A stretch of DNA of 64,000 bases, taken from assembly GCF_932526225.1 (NCBI RefSeq), contig NC_064042.1, positions 1,099,001 through 1,163,000 on the forward strand, in the 5' to 3' direction. The stretch is from Nematostella vectensis. Taxonomy: Eukaryota > Cnidaria > Anthozoa > Actiniaria > Edwardsiidae. Under the pieces are notes generated by a model. It was not told the DNA's origin. It saw only the letters and a list, made by a program, of their open reading frames with translations, and ran no database searches. The position numbers were made by a program, and so were the translations under genes. Shown in pieces: positions 10,384-22,489 of this stretch. The first letter of the stretch is position 1. Each line of letters opens with the position of its first letter.

Positions 10384-11190
10384 TGTGTGTATGCTAGTGT
10401 GCTTCTAAAGTCCACATTTATAATATTTACACAGGGAGCCCAACTCGTAACAATGGTAGATTCCCAATAAAAATGCTTCCTATGCATATTGATAATTTTA
10501 ATTAATAATGGCGACTATTCCTCAAAGACGACTCTACCACTGTCAAAAATCACATATCTAAATCTTATTCGGAAATAGAAATAATACATTTTACTCAGAA
10601 AAATAAAAGCAAATTAGTCTAGGGTTTTGGTACGCAAAGGACCAACAGAATTGCCTAAATTACATAGATTTTTCGATCAAATGAAATTAAGTGATATCCG
10701 AAAACCAAGAATGGGAAAGTGAAATATTTGACGACAATAGGGCAAGCTCCCTCTCAAATACCAAGCTACGAATGTTTAGATTGCATAAGAAAAACTACGG
10801 TTTCAAAAATATTCAGAGAATGTAACCAACATACCATAGGGCATCATAACAAGACTCAGCAACCACGCCCATTACATCGCCCCACTCCCCCTTTTTCCCA
10901 CGTCTGACACACCTCAAAACGTATCGTGTTCAGCTATTGTTAAGATAAGCCAATCAGACCGAGGGTTGTAAATCATAAAAATTAATGGCCGTTTTGCTTT
11001 CAGATCCCTAAATTGCCATGTCCGATATATCTTAATGATAAAACTGATATCTGAGATATGCGTCATAACCTCCCCCCCCCTCTCCACCCCATCACAGATT
11101 GTCTTTAGCTTAGGACAAACTGAACACCATCATATCACTGAACACTATCATATCAAACCATTTCTTGGAATAATCAACTCCTTGTACCAG
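10384..11190. other. No gene recognised
   Basis: Presumed intron or 5' region of the discoidin gene. It contains a short poly-C tract near 11072 but no exon that I can support. Confidence 0.4.
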
Positions 11191-12050
11191 ATTGCCAAGT
11201 TAAGCCCGTGGGAATGGAGTCCCGCGCTATAAACGACTCGGCAATAACCGCATCAGGTAACTACAACTCTTGGAGCAGGGCTGAATACGGCCGTCTCAAC
11301 AACATGGGGGTGTCCAACTCACACCATGGGATGTGGATGGCGTCAAGAAATCGCGCTGGGGAGTACCTTCAGGTCGACCTTGGACAGGCCGTAATAGTAA
11401 CAAAAGTGGCTACGCAAGGACGACCGGATGCCGACCGATGGGTGCCAAGCTATAAGATCGGTTATAGCTCTGACCTCACAACCTGGCTTGTGTATCGCGA
11501 TGATAGACAGGAAAAGGTAACTGGCTGACAAGTGAGATGGGTAGGAAAAGAGATGGGATGGGGGAAGGGGGCGAGAGGGGATGGTGGGACTCAGTTTTTT
11601 TGTCAAAGAGGGGAATGCTTGAGTATACACGGGAGGGGGGGGGGGGAGCTGAGGGGGTCGAGGGGAGTATTTGGGGTTAAGGAAGCTGGAGGATTTTCGC
11701 TACTTGTAAATGCTCTGGCCAATAATCGCACTGGTAAATTGTGTGTGTATGCTTTAAATTAACAAGGCGAAGTTTGTCGGGCCCCTAGTGAAGACAAAAA
11801 TCGGGCGCGACTCGTTAAATCTGTTGACGAGTCGCGCCGGAGTTCTAAAAGATGGGTAGACTTCTGGCTTCCTCTCTGTAGATATGTGAGTCACAGTTTC
11901 CTTTTTCAGGTTTTTACTGGCAATTCAGACAGAAACACGATCGTCTACGGAATATTTGAGCCGCCTATTCTAGCTCGAGGGATACGCTTCGTGGTGGAAA
12001 CTTACCAAGAGCAGCCAGCTCTGCGAGTCAAAATTTTTGGATGCAAATAA
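11191..12050 (+). CDS. Discoidin (F5/8 type C) domain protein, two 3' exons
   Basis: Exon 11191-11516 follows the acceptor TTGTACCAG and reads CQVKPVGMESRAINDSAITA… through LQVDLGQ to DRQEK, before donor GTAACT. Exon 11910-12050 follows CTTTTTCAG and reads VFTGNSDRNTIVYG… to VKIFGCK and stop TAA. Phases agree (phase 0 at the junction) and together they give a complete domain of about 155 residues. It has the family hallmarks: first Cys with GMES, GEYLQVDLG, a VPSYKIGYS strand, and a closing Cys. Discoidin domains bind carbohydrate, lipid or collagen on the outside of cells. The exon starts with two bases of a split codon, so an upstream exon ending in phase 1 is needed. The signal-peptide exons at 8938 and 9998 are candidates but both are damaged. 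Confidence 0.8.
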
Positions 12051-14598
12051 TAACTGGTTATAAATACGGCGGCTTTCAGGGGTCTTCCAATTTCAAAAGT
12101 AGTTGTCACTTGCAAGCCGAAGGGCCCTTAAATACCCGCTTGTTTTAGTTGTGCTCACATTGCATTTTCACTTGATTTCAAAAACGCTGTCAGTGCAAGT
12201 GACGATTGGCGAATGACAGTTCTAAGAATGATGATACATAAACTCGTCCTCAGCTTCTCGCGCCTCGTGCTCGATGCATCGCCACAGGGACCCCGAGCGA
12301 TGCCTGCGGAGGAGTCTAATGGCGGCGTGTTCCTCACACATGCGGGAGTGTTTATTAAATAACCTGAGGGGGAGGGGAGGTAAAGTTGTGACCCAGAACA
12401 CCTTAAGTGCGTCACAACTCCGACTCCCCTTTCTATGTAACAATTAGACGACAAGTTAGAGTTTTCTATGAGTTTTCTATTTTGCACTACGCATGTAATG
12501 AACATAACGATACGATACGGACTACCTATGCGGTTTACAGTCATGAGAAAGAGAAAGTTTGTAAGCACTGTCAGTAAATAAAAAAACGATTTCTGACTTT
12601 TTTTTTGTTGATTTTGAATAATAGTATTGTGTCGTTTGTCTTTCGCTGCCGCTCTAAAAGTCGCGACTGTAAAAATTGCCTCCGTATGACACTGTAGTTT
12701 CTACCTCACCCCATTCCCCATGGATGTCCTCCTTTTCTCTTTTCGCCCCTCCCCCCCTCCCCTAGCTAACTTGTAATAACAGGCGACTTGTCTCAGTCCC
12801 AAGGGTTAGCCTGGCGAAATACTTTCCATTATAAACCTTCAAGAGAGATCGAAATACTTTTTTTGTTTGGGTTACGGAGGGTAAACAGTCAGTGAATGTA
12901 GATCTTACATGTCGGTACATCATGATTCATGATCATGATATGAGGGAACTGAGTCTGGTTACATGGAGTTTGCTTTTGTTATAGATGCATCAGCCCATGG
13001 AGTTCCCGTGCGAGGAGTCCGCATTGATAGTAGCGTCCATCAATACGTCAAAAGCAACTCATTTCTAATAACGTGCTCAGCATATCATATCATATAAAGA
13101 CTCCCTTCAAGGAAAAACTTAACTCAGTTTGCCTCCATCCTAGATCATAAATGCGCATCGCAAGCGGTACTAACCTTTGGGGGGGGGGGTCCTGGAGGGG
13201 TAAAACTTCTTTTATATGCCGAAAAACGTTGTTAAACTATATAATTTTTTTCTCATTTCAAGAGCTTTTTAATAGCATTAAACTTCAAACCCCTGCTGCT
13301 CAGCGGACGTCACTTCCTAAGACCCCTAACCCTTCTAAATTTAGGCCTCTTTTCACCCCCCCCCCCCCCTCCCCTGTAAATTATACAGTACAGCCACCGG
13401 GATTTTGCGAGAATAACGGGCGGGAAACGGGATTTGGACCCCCCCCCCTAAGGACCCTGCTTTGGCGGTCCATCATATGCGTGTACGGGCTTCGTTGACC
13501 TAACCTGGTTGGTGACTATTGTTGCCATCATTTCTTGCCTATGATTTGCATTTTCTAACATAGTTAACTGTGAAAGGCTTTTATACGCACCTGACAATTC
13601 TGCATTTCTTGGTAGCCGGTCAGGGGCGGATCCAGGATTTCAAAAAAAGGGGGTAGATAATGGCCGGATAGACGGCTTATAACTGAACCAAGGGTTCTTG
13701 GTAGGTCACATAGATCTAACAATGTTTCAAGCTGATCAGAATTGAATTTGTCGCGTCAGCAAAGTCAAGCAGGCGATGGCACATGGACAGTACCTTCTCC
13801 GTAGTTTCTTCAAACAAAGTTCCTTTTTTCCTCTTTTTTTTTTTTTTGCTCAAAGAAAAGGGGGGGGATGGATATCCACCCAATCCCCATCCCCTGTATC
13901 CCCCCCACCGGTAGCTAGGATTGGCTTAATATTGGATTTAAAAAGCAGCCCCCATTCAGCGGTCGTGTTCTATGGCTGTTTTTGTTAATAATAAGTGTTT
14001 TTCAGAGGATACCGTAGACGCAAGCCGTATTTACCTCGATCGTCGGTTTAAGCCACATCGCCCGCGTTACAATTGAATTAAAACAAACATGAACAAACTA
14101 TAGCTCATTTTAAAGCTTTTAATTATTAAAATAATTATATTGTCTTTTCTAGAATTTTCTAGAATTTCGTTCTTTACACTGACACACACTTTAGCTAGGC
14201 ATTATTTATTGATTCTGTTTTTCAGTAGAATGTACAAAGAAAGTTTTGCATGAAGCATTGACTTATTACTATATTCCTGACTATAGATGAATCCTCCCTG
14301 TACTGTTTTATTTTGTGCAATATTAAAATTTAAACTACAAAATCGAAAGCACCCTTATTTGTGATATGGTATAAGCACTTTGCTCTGAATTTTACACATC
14401 TACAAAAAATAGCACATATGACATGGCTATAATCATAAAAATTTAAGACTGCGAATGGTGGTATCGAGTATTGATGACCAAACTACTTAAGCACTACTAT
14501 GTGGTATGGGTGTGGGTGTGTTGGGGGGGGGGGGGGGGGGTGTTAGGGTCGTGTGTAGCTTAGGGGAAGTGGAAGGTGGAAGGAAAGGATAAATAATA
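12051..14598. other. No gene recognised; G/C homopolymer tracts
   Basis: Short poly-G or poly-C runs occur at about 13182, 13358, 13440, 13860 and 14521-14540. The CAGGGGCGGATCCAGGATTT block at about 13620 resembles the terminus of widespread animal non-autonomous elements, but no partner end was found. The short ORFs lack domains. Confidence 0.5.
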
Positions 14599-14775
14599 GA
14601 GACCTTTAGATCCATGGACCAGGTCCACGACCAGGACGAGTTTTGGCCGCGCGCGCACTGGTACTACAGACTAGTCCTCGGCCTGGTCGTCGTCAAATTG
14701 CAACATTTAGATAGTAAACAAACCGTCGGAATGCAATTTTATTAAGTTTGTTCATAGTTTGGCCATGTTTGAGCC

Positions 14776-16510
14776 ATGTTCTCCAAGGAAAACATTCTAA
14801 CATCTTCAATTATGCTATACCTCGACGATTTTTTGGAGGAGGAAGATGTCATTCGAGTTATCTTGGAGCAAAATCGGAAAAATCCTGCCATTCCTCACGA
14901 GAATTACAGTCGGATCGAGGAGACACTCGGTGATATGTCTGAGGCTGAACTAAAGGCTGAGTTTAGGTTCGGTCGTGGCGAAATTGACCTGCTTCTCGAA
15001 GCTCTTCAAATCCCGGAGTCATTCAACTGCATCAATGGAACTGTTTCTTCTGGTTTGGAAGGACTATTGATGTTTTTGAGGAGGTTTGCATACCCTTGCA
15101 GACTCGGTGATATGATCCCACGGTTTGGTCGCTCTATTCCTGAGCTTAGCCTCATTTTATCAGAGGTCACCGATTTTATTGTGAATACACATGGTCATCT
15201 GCTACTTGACTTGAATCAACCCTGGTTACAGCCATTCCAATTGGAGTCGTTTGCTCGGGCAATCAGCCGAAAAGGTGCTGCGCTGGACAACTGTTGGGGT
15301 TTTGTTGATGGCACTGTAAGACCCATCTGCCGTCCAGGAGAGCACCAAAGAATAATGTATAATGGCCACAAAAGAGTTCATGGTATTAAATTCCAGTCCG
15401 TGGTGGCGCCAAATGGCCTAATAGCCAACCTGTTTGGTCCAGTCGGTAAGTGCTTTTTTATTGTTTGACCCACTGGATCACTTGAAGATCCCCATACATG
15501 TACTATAGTTTCTTTCATAAAATATGTTGAAAGTCTTTATTAATGTCAATGTTAAAATTGGTTACATTAGATTTTGCATTATTTTTAATCTAGAAATTTG
15601 ATGTTGCGACACCATGATTTGTGCAGGTTTTCTGATTGGCTGTTTGAAAATATTTTGACTTACCTAGTAACAATACTGTAAACAGTGCCTCATAGTACAT
15701 AGCATGTACATACTACTACTATAAAAGAGAGCTCATTTTACAGCCATTCATTTTTCACACTATGTCATTTCTCTTTCACATATACTTGGTCTGAGTCTCT
15801 ATCTGTTACATTGCAAATGACCTTATCTTTGTGCGCCAACCATAGTTTGTTAGTACTGTGTACTATTAGGAACTTTTTTTCTTCCTTTTTTTGCACATAA
15901 AAAGACATGTGTATTGAAGAACTAACATACTTTTTCACATTTCCAGTACAAGACTTAGAATTTCACAATATTCTCATTCGTAAAAATATTATTCTCCCTC
16001 TACAACAACATGCTTGTGTTTTAGAATGCCACAGCTAAATATAAAATTGTTTCACAATGAATTTAACAAATGTTAAATTTTCTTTCACATACAGAGGGAA
16101 AGAGGCATGATGCGAGGATGCTACAGATGTCAGGGTTACTGCACCAACTTCAGCAATACTCTGTTGATCAAGCACGGCAGCCACTTTGCATCTATGGGGA
16201 TCCTGCTTACCCTCTCAGAGTTCAGCTACAGGCACCATACAAACATGCTCACCTCACAGCCGACCAAGAGGCCTTCAATTCTTCAATGAGCAAAGTTTGA
16301 TCGGCTGTTGAGTGGGTGTTTGGGGACATTGTCTCCTATTTTGCCTTTCTGGATTTCAAAAAGAATCTCAAGATGGGACTTAGTCCAGTTGGTACCATGT
16401 ATGCTGCCTGTGCTCTTCTACGAAATGCTCATACATGTTTATACAGCTCTATGTCTAGCTCTTTTTTTGACCTAGAGCCACCTACTATTCAAGAGCACTT
16501 TCAAGTTTAA
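14776..16510 (+). pseudogene. Harbinger DDE transposase, two exons, one nonsense codon
   Basis: Exon 1 spans 14776-15445 and exon 2 spans 16095-16510. Donor GTAAGT and acceptor ACATACAG join in phase 1 to give GPV-E-GKRHDARML. The catalytic triad is visible as FVDGT (first D), YGDPAYP (second D) and VEWVFG (E). TGA at 16298-16300 interrupts …SSMSKV*SAVEWVFG just before the catalytic Glu; CGA (Arg) to TGA by CpG decay is the simplest origin. The start at 14776 gives MFSKENILTSS…; the upstream ATG at 14748 is in another frame. About 360 residues in all, a normal length for the family. It would cut and paste the element with the Myb-like partner. Confidence 0.88.
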
Positions 16511-17894
16511 TGAAAATAATTTGGGCTATTCCATTTTTGTTCCCCTCATATCAAAGAGCCAGAAAGAGTCTTTTATATTGACTCTGGATTTCCTTAGGGG
16601 TCTTCAGTTTTGAACCTGGTTTTCCACAGGGGGCTTTGATTTCAACTATAGATTTCTATATGTTTGCTAGAGTCTTGATTAGCAATAGGGTGCATAAATT
16701 TATCTGACATTTCCACAGGGGTAACATGAGAGATTCTAGATTTCCACTGTGGTAGAGCAAAGTTCCTCGATTGGGGGATTACAAATTTTAAATGGAATAT
16801 GGCACTTTCTGTCAGTCTTTTATTAGCTAGCTGCTAGTTTCTGTTTTTAATTCTATTCTGCTAGTTTCTATTTTTTTGTTATTTGTCGAATATGAAGGAG
16901 CCAATTATATTCATAATTATACGAGGCTTGTTAAGACAGATTCTTTTAGTGTTTAAAGCAACTTGTGGCAAAAAATCTGGTTACTTAGAAAGTACCAAAC
17001 CTATTGGCTTTATTTGGCAACTTTTGAAAGGTTTGCATATAAAAAGAAACTTTTGTTTCCTTGATGGCAGCCTAGGAAAATCAATTCCTTTAGGTGGTGA
17101 ACTTTAATTTTTCGGCTTCCATGAATATTTCTTGGGAGGACTAACCAAAGTAAATACTGACCTATAGTTCTTTCAAAGTAAATTAAAACTAAGCCAGGGG
17201 GTTGTCAACGTTCGAGTATATAGATTTTTGATTGCTACAGGTATTCTATAAAATAAAACCCTTTTAGATTCTTGTGAAGTGACAGAGTTGATACTTGCTT
17301 GATACATGCCTCTCAAAACCCTCAGATGATAGAGTACAGGCCACATGCTACCTGTATGCAAGTATTTTCACCTCTATCCCATGTCCAGAGCTGAAGTGGG
17401 TACTACACGAGAGGGTGGCTATCTTGAAAAGTATCTGGCCTTATATCCATCTTTTAAGTGATTTCATAAATTATGTATTCATATCCCTCACATGGAAGAG
17501 ATGCAAGTCACAAATACAGTTTGAATGGGTTTAATTGATTTTTCTAGCCCCCCCCCTCCCCTGTATTTTCTAAAGCCTTTTCTGTTGAGGAGGTGTGGAT
17601 TTTTCCTGGGAACAGATGCCACCTGGAATTTGACTGCTTTTGTTGTCTATTGTTGAACAAACACAACTTTGACCCATGAATAATAAATGTAGCCCACTTT
17701 GTAGAAAATATGATTTTACTTTATTTTCCAAAGAATCTACTCTATAAAGAGTTTGGCACCAAGCAGATTGCTGAAGTGTTCAATAGAGAAGTACTTGAAC
17801 TCTGCTATAAAATGTCAGCAATTGACTATCAATAAATTTTATAAAAGAAACATTTAAGAAACATGACATTATTGCAGAGATGCTGTTAAAAATA
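16511..17894. other. Noncoding interior of the Harbinger element
   Basis: Space between the convergent transposase and Myb-like ORFs. It is AT-rich, with several short G-rich lines and a poly-C at about 17550. No further ORF is supported. Confidence 0.6.
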
Positions 17895-18622
17895 CTAGGT
17901 CCTTGCATTTTTAACAGCATTCAGCATCTCTGTTAGGACATTCATCATGGCCATATTCATGGCTTGCTGTTGTTGTTGCTGTTGCATATGCATCTGCTGT
18001 GCCTGTTGTTGCTGCTGGAGCAGGTAGCCATGGAATTGCTGCTGTTGCTTTAATTCATTTCCTCTGATCTCTAGCTCTCTTGCCCTCTCCTGACTACGTA
18101 CTGCTATGCTCTGCTCCATTAATTGCACCAAACTTCGCTGTGTCTTTCTCTTTGGCTGGTCTTCTTCGCCCTTGTCTTCGCCACTCTCTTTTCTCTTCTT
18201 GGTTGCACTTAATCTCTCTGTTGCCTTCTTCCTCATATCTTCTGCCATAACCTTCTCGTCATCCACCCTCTCTTTCCTTTCCCTTTCCCAGTCCTCTATA
18301 AGCTAGTTGTAGTCTGTAAGCATCTGGTGCTTTTCATCGTACATCACCTCTACCCCACTGTCTCTCTTCTCTCTCTCTTCTCTTTTTTTAAAAAGTCTTC
18401 ATGCAGACTATTAAACCTCTTTCTCACCGACCTTTGAGTGACCTTAAACCCATGGTTTTCTTTTAAATTGAGGGCGATTTTGTCCCACTTCTGTCCTCTC
18501 TCTTTTGATGCGTAAGGATGCTTGTGAGGCTCCGCAATAACCTCTTTCAGAAGTGAGACATCGCTGTCAAATTTCCATATAAAGAGCTCTCTTTTTTCCG
18601 CCACTTTTTTATCCTCAGACAT
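17895..18622 (-). pseudogene. Harbinger Myb/SANT-like DNA-binding protein, broken
   Basis: The frame from ATG 18622 reads MSEDKKVAEKRELFIW… with a trihelix Myb/SANT-like pattern (W at about 16, KWDKIA, VRKRFNSL). It ends in a Lys/Glu-rich GA tract at about 18360-18385, where a one-base slip shifts the frame. Reading on (…DSGVEVMYDEKHQML), a TAG lies at 18303-18305. The C-terminal part to TGA 17895 is coiled-coil-like and Gln-rich (LLQQQQQAQQMHMQQQ). In this superfamily the Myb-like protein carries the transposase to the nucleus and helps it bind the ends. Length before damage is about 240 residues. Confidence 0.75.
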
Positions 18623-19305
18623 TTTGTACTGTAAAAAATCAAGATTGAGTCTATTAAGCGTCTGAATTTAGTCAATTACAGAAAATTACGAGTACTTAGG
18701 CTTATAGTCAAAAAGATGAAGTTTGTTTACATTGCAGTGTTACGGTGGCAAATGCTCACTGTTATCAAACATGTTGGGAACAATAAAAACGTGGAACAAT
18801 AAAAATGTGGGCGTGAAAAAAACTTAAGCGAAACTTTCAGCCCTTAGTTAGCCCTCCGAATATATATTTTCTGAAAATGATCGTTAGGGTAACTGAATTA
18901 TGCAAATTTTATCGTAAATGAACAATCAAAACAATACGAGAAAAGCAACAAAGGGAAGACCGCGAAGTTTTAGCCGCTTTATTTGTATCTCAAAAAACGA
19001 TAGATATGCATCTTCTTTTTACAGAGTTGCTTGAATTCTTTATCACATTTACCTTTCACAACACTGTCAATATTTCCTATAGACTTTTGATAAACAGAAT
19101 GATTTGCAAAAATAAAAAACATACCTTGAACAAACTGGTCTCGTGAGTACCACTTTGCTGTGTAAACTTGTCGTCGCCCACTCGAGGGCGACCAGTTTTG
19201 ACAGTAGCGTGACCGTGACAGGCCATCTGCGCATGCGCACACAACGCGCGAGCTTAAACTCGTCCTGGTCGTGGACCTGGTTCTCGGATCTAAAGGTCTC
19301 TAATA

Positions 19306-20091
19306 TCAGAACAATGTTGAAGGCATGGTTGTTAGAGAGGCTTTTTTCAGGTCTGCGCAAGGCGAAGCTGTATTTCGTATGGACAAGGGTCTAACCAATT
19401 ATATGCTTTAATCTTTTTACAGCCTCGGCGTTTGATCCAAGTGAAATAAGTTAGAATGCTCTCACTTGTTTGGTCTATTAGCTATTAGCCTGTCCTCAAG
19501 GCGCGCATGTCTTGGCTATGTGCTCCGCAAGGTTGGGTGATATCGCGGTCCAAGCGCATCTCCAAAGGGGGGGTCCGAGGGATCCAGGCCTTGACCTCTT
19601 CGTTGGTAGTTAAGAAGCCTGTTAATTTCAGTGTACATTTGGATAGAAAAAGTTTCTAGATGGATCTAGTACCCTATTACACCAGAGTAAGGATGCCGAT
19701 TGGTCCGTCGTCAGTGAATTACTTCTGTGGACGCCACCGTGCGTTTCTCTCTAGACACGCATGTTCCCGTAAGGTTGCCTCATTAAGCATCCAGAAGAAA
19801 CACTATTGAGGATCCAAAAAATGCTTCCTGAACTATAGCAGAAACATTGAGCACACGTTTGTGTCGATACGTTTGTGTCCACGTCTTTTAACCGGGACTC
19901 TCGCGGGTAATTGTTTAAAAAAATCGTTCAAATTGAAACCCGTTTAGGAGCCCCTTCAAATCCTGCAATCGATCTGATCTGTGGCGAATATGATGACCAA
20001 TGCTTCTAGTTTGAGCAAGAGACCGCAATGGTCTCTAAGATGTTATTAATCTTCGAGGAATTGAACGGGCAAATAAAACCGCTGTTTAGGG
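19306..20091. other. No gene; includes a dispersed repeat at 19630-19775
   Basis: The stretch 19630-19775 (TTTGGATAGAAAAAGTTTCTAG … GTGAATTACT…) recurs, diverged, at 56993-57140. Nothing else is recognised. Confidence 0.5.
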
Positions 20092-20700
20092 GTCTTGGCA
20101 ATACTAGCTCGACTTGGCAATTCTAGCTCGTCTTGGCAATACTAGCTCGTCTTTGCAATACTAGCTCGTCTTTGCAATACTAGCCCGTCTTTGCAATACT
20201 AGCTCGTCTTTGCAACACTAGCTCGTCTTGGCAATACTAGCTCGTCTTTGCAATACTAGCTCGTCTTTGCAATACTACCTCGTCTTTGCAATACTAGTCC
20301 GTCTTTGCAATACTAGCTCGTCTTTGCAACACTAGCTCGTCTTTGCAATACTAGCTCGTCTTTGCAATACTAGCTCGTCTTTACAATACTAGCTCGTCTT
20401 TGTAATACTAGCTCGTCTTTGTAATACTAGCTCGTCTTTACAATACTAGCTCGTCTTGGCAATACTAGCTCGTCTTTGCAATACTAGCTCGTCTTTACAA
20501 TACTAGCTCGTCTTGGCAATACTAGCTCGTCTTTGCAATACTAACTCGTCTTTACAATACTAGCTCGTCTTGGCAATACCAGCTCGTCTTTATAATACTA
20601 GCCCGTCTTTGCAATACTAGCTTATCTTTGCAATACTAGCTCGTCTTTGCAATACTAGCTTATCTTTGCAATACTAGCTCGTCTTTGCAATATTAGCTTG
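20092..20700. repeat. 19-bp satellite, about 32 copies
   Basis: Unit CAATACTAGCTCGTCTTTG repeated with 0-2 changes per copy. Variants (GCCCG, TTATC, TTGG) recur in clusters, which suggests local amplification. The period is not divisible by three and no ORF spans it. Confidence 0.95.
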
Positions 20701-21085
20701 CTGTTGATGGTGTGCTATTATTAGCGTTGTTTTTGTTATTGTTTTTTACTAGTGTTGTAGCTGTTATTGTTGCTGTCTATGTTGCTGTTGTTGTCCTTAC
20801 ATGGCGATGTGTATCATCTGCTACATTGTGTACAAGCGTCTTATGAGGTTAGCTGCTTACTGCATGGCGATGTCTAAAAACATTACCTAGTATCTCAGTA
20901 TAGTATAATTTCGGTTTTGAGTAATATTTTTAAATTTAAAACTTTAAACTTAATTTTTTTTATTTTGTAATATTAGAAAAACGATACTGAGAGTAATGAG
21001 GAAGAAGTCTGGGCACGACAACACGCGCGAGAGAGATCCCAGCTATACCACGGATCATATCACTTTGTGTCAAGACCGATATCAC

Positions 21086-22345
21086 TTAATGGGATGTAGG
21101 ACACACCCAATGGGATATAGGACACACCAAATGGGATAAAAGACACACCCAATGGCATATAAGACACGCCCAATGGGATATAGGACACACCAAATGGGAT
21201 AAAAGACACACCCAATGGGATATAGGACACACCCAATTGGATATAGGACACACCCAATGGGATATAAGACACAACCAATGGATAAAAGACACACCCAATG
21301 AGATAGATATAGGACACACCCAATGGGATATACGACACACCCAATGGGATATAGGACACACCCAATGGCATATAAGACACGCCCAATGGGATATAAGACA
21401 CACACAATGGGATATACGACACACACAATGGGATATAGGACACACCCAATGGCATATAAGACACACCCAATAGGATATAAGACACACACAATGGGATATA
21501 AGACACACCCAATGGGATATAGGACACACCCAATAGGATATAGGACACACCCGATGGGATATAAGACACACCCGATGGGATATAAGACACACCCAATGGG
21601 ATATAGGACACACCCAATGGAATATCGGACACACCCGATGGGATATAAGGCACATCCAATGGGATATAGGACACACCCAATTGGATAAAAGACACACGCA
21701 ATTGGATATAGGACACACCCAATGGGATATAAGACACACCCAATGGGATATACGACACACCCAATGGGATATACGACACAACCAATGGATAAAAGACACA
21801 CCCAATAGGATATAGGACACACCCGATGGGATATAAGACACACCCGATGGGATATAAGGCACATCCAATGGGATATAGGACACACCCAATTGGATAAAAG
21901 ACACACGCAATTGGATATAGGACACACCCAATGGGATATAAGACACACCCAATGGGATATACGACACACCCAATGGGATATACGACACAACCAATGGATA
22001 AAAGACACACCCAATTGGATAAAAGACACACGCAATTGGATATAGGACACACCCAATGGGATATAAGACACACCCAATGGGATATACGACACAATCAATG
22101 GATAAAAGACACAACCAATTGGATAAAAGACACACGCAATGGGATATAGGACACCCAATGGTATATAAGACACACCCAATGAGATAGATATAGGACACAC
22201 CCAATGGTATATAAGACACACCCAATGGGATAAAGGACACGCCCAATGGGATATAACACACACCCAATGGGATAAAAGACCACACCCAATGGCAGATAAG
22301 ACACACAATGGGATATATATTGACTCACTCGATGTGATATAAGAC
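21086..22345. repeat. 21-bp satellite, about 60 copies with higher-order repeat
   Basis: Unit GACACACCCAATGGGATATAG with variants (GATAAAAGA, CAATTGGAT, CCGATGGG). A block containing GGCACATCCAATGGGATA followed by the CAATTGG variants appears at about 21640-21830 and again about 209 bp later, and partly a third time near 22013. That is a higher-order unit of about ten monomers. The 21-bp period leaves all three minus frames open for over 1 kb (a YPIGCVL heptad and its frame shifts). This is a repeat effect and not evidence for protein. Confidence 0.95.
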
Positions 22346-22489
22346 TTTTAATTAGGGGTACGCATGTGCGAATGTCACTAGATCTTTTCTGGATCTACTC
22401 TGGAACTGAGAATAATAGAATAGACGCAGATTTATCAATAAAAGAAAGGTCTTAAAGGCTTGTTTTATAGTTGCGAGAGGCATCCGCAA

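Larger units (their letters stand above)
14599..19300. mobile_element. PIF/Harbinger DNA transposon, near complete
   Basis: Terminal inverted repeats of about 46 bp lie at 14599-14644 and 19255-19300. Both begin GAGACCTTTAGATCC and share ACCAGGTCCACGACCAGGAC. TAATA flanks both ends (14594-14598 and 19301-19305). If that is the target duplication it is 5 bp; a 3-bp AAT reading is possible with the TIR starting one base earlier. Inside are the transposase (plus) and a Myb-like gene (minus), the usual two-gene layout of the superfamily. Each ORF has one or two disabling changes, so the copy is young but probably not autonomous. Confidence 0.88.

Noticed and set aside
13620-13660. Possible transposon end CAGGGGCGGATCCAGGATTT
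   Set aside because: No matching inverted end was found within the window, so no element could be delimited.
21060-22328. Four long minus-strand frames of 77-408 codons with a CVLYPIG heptad
   Set aside because: All frames are open because the satellite period is 21 bp. There is no start context, domain or composition of a real protein.
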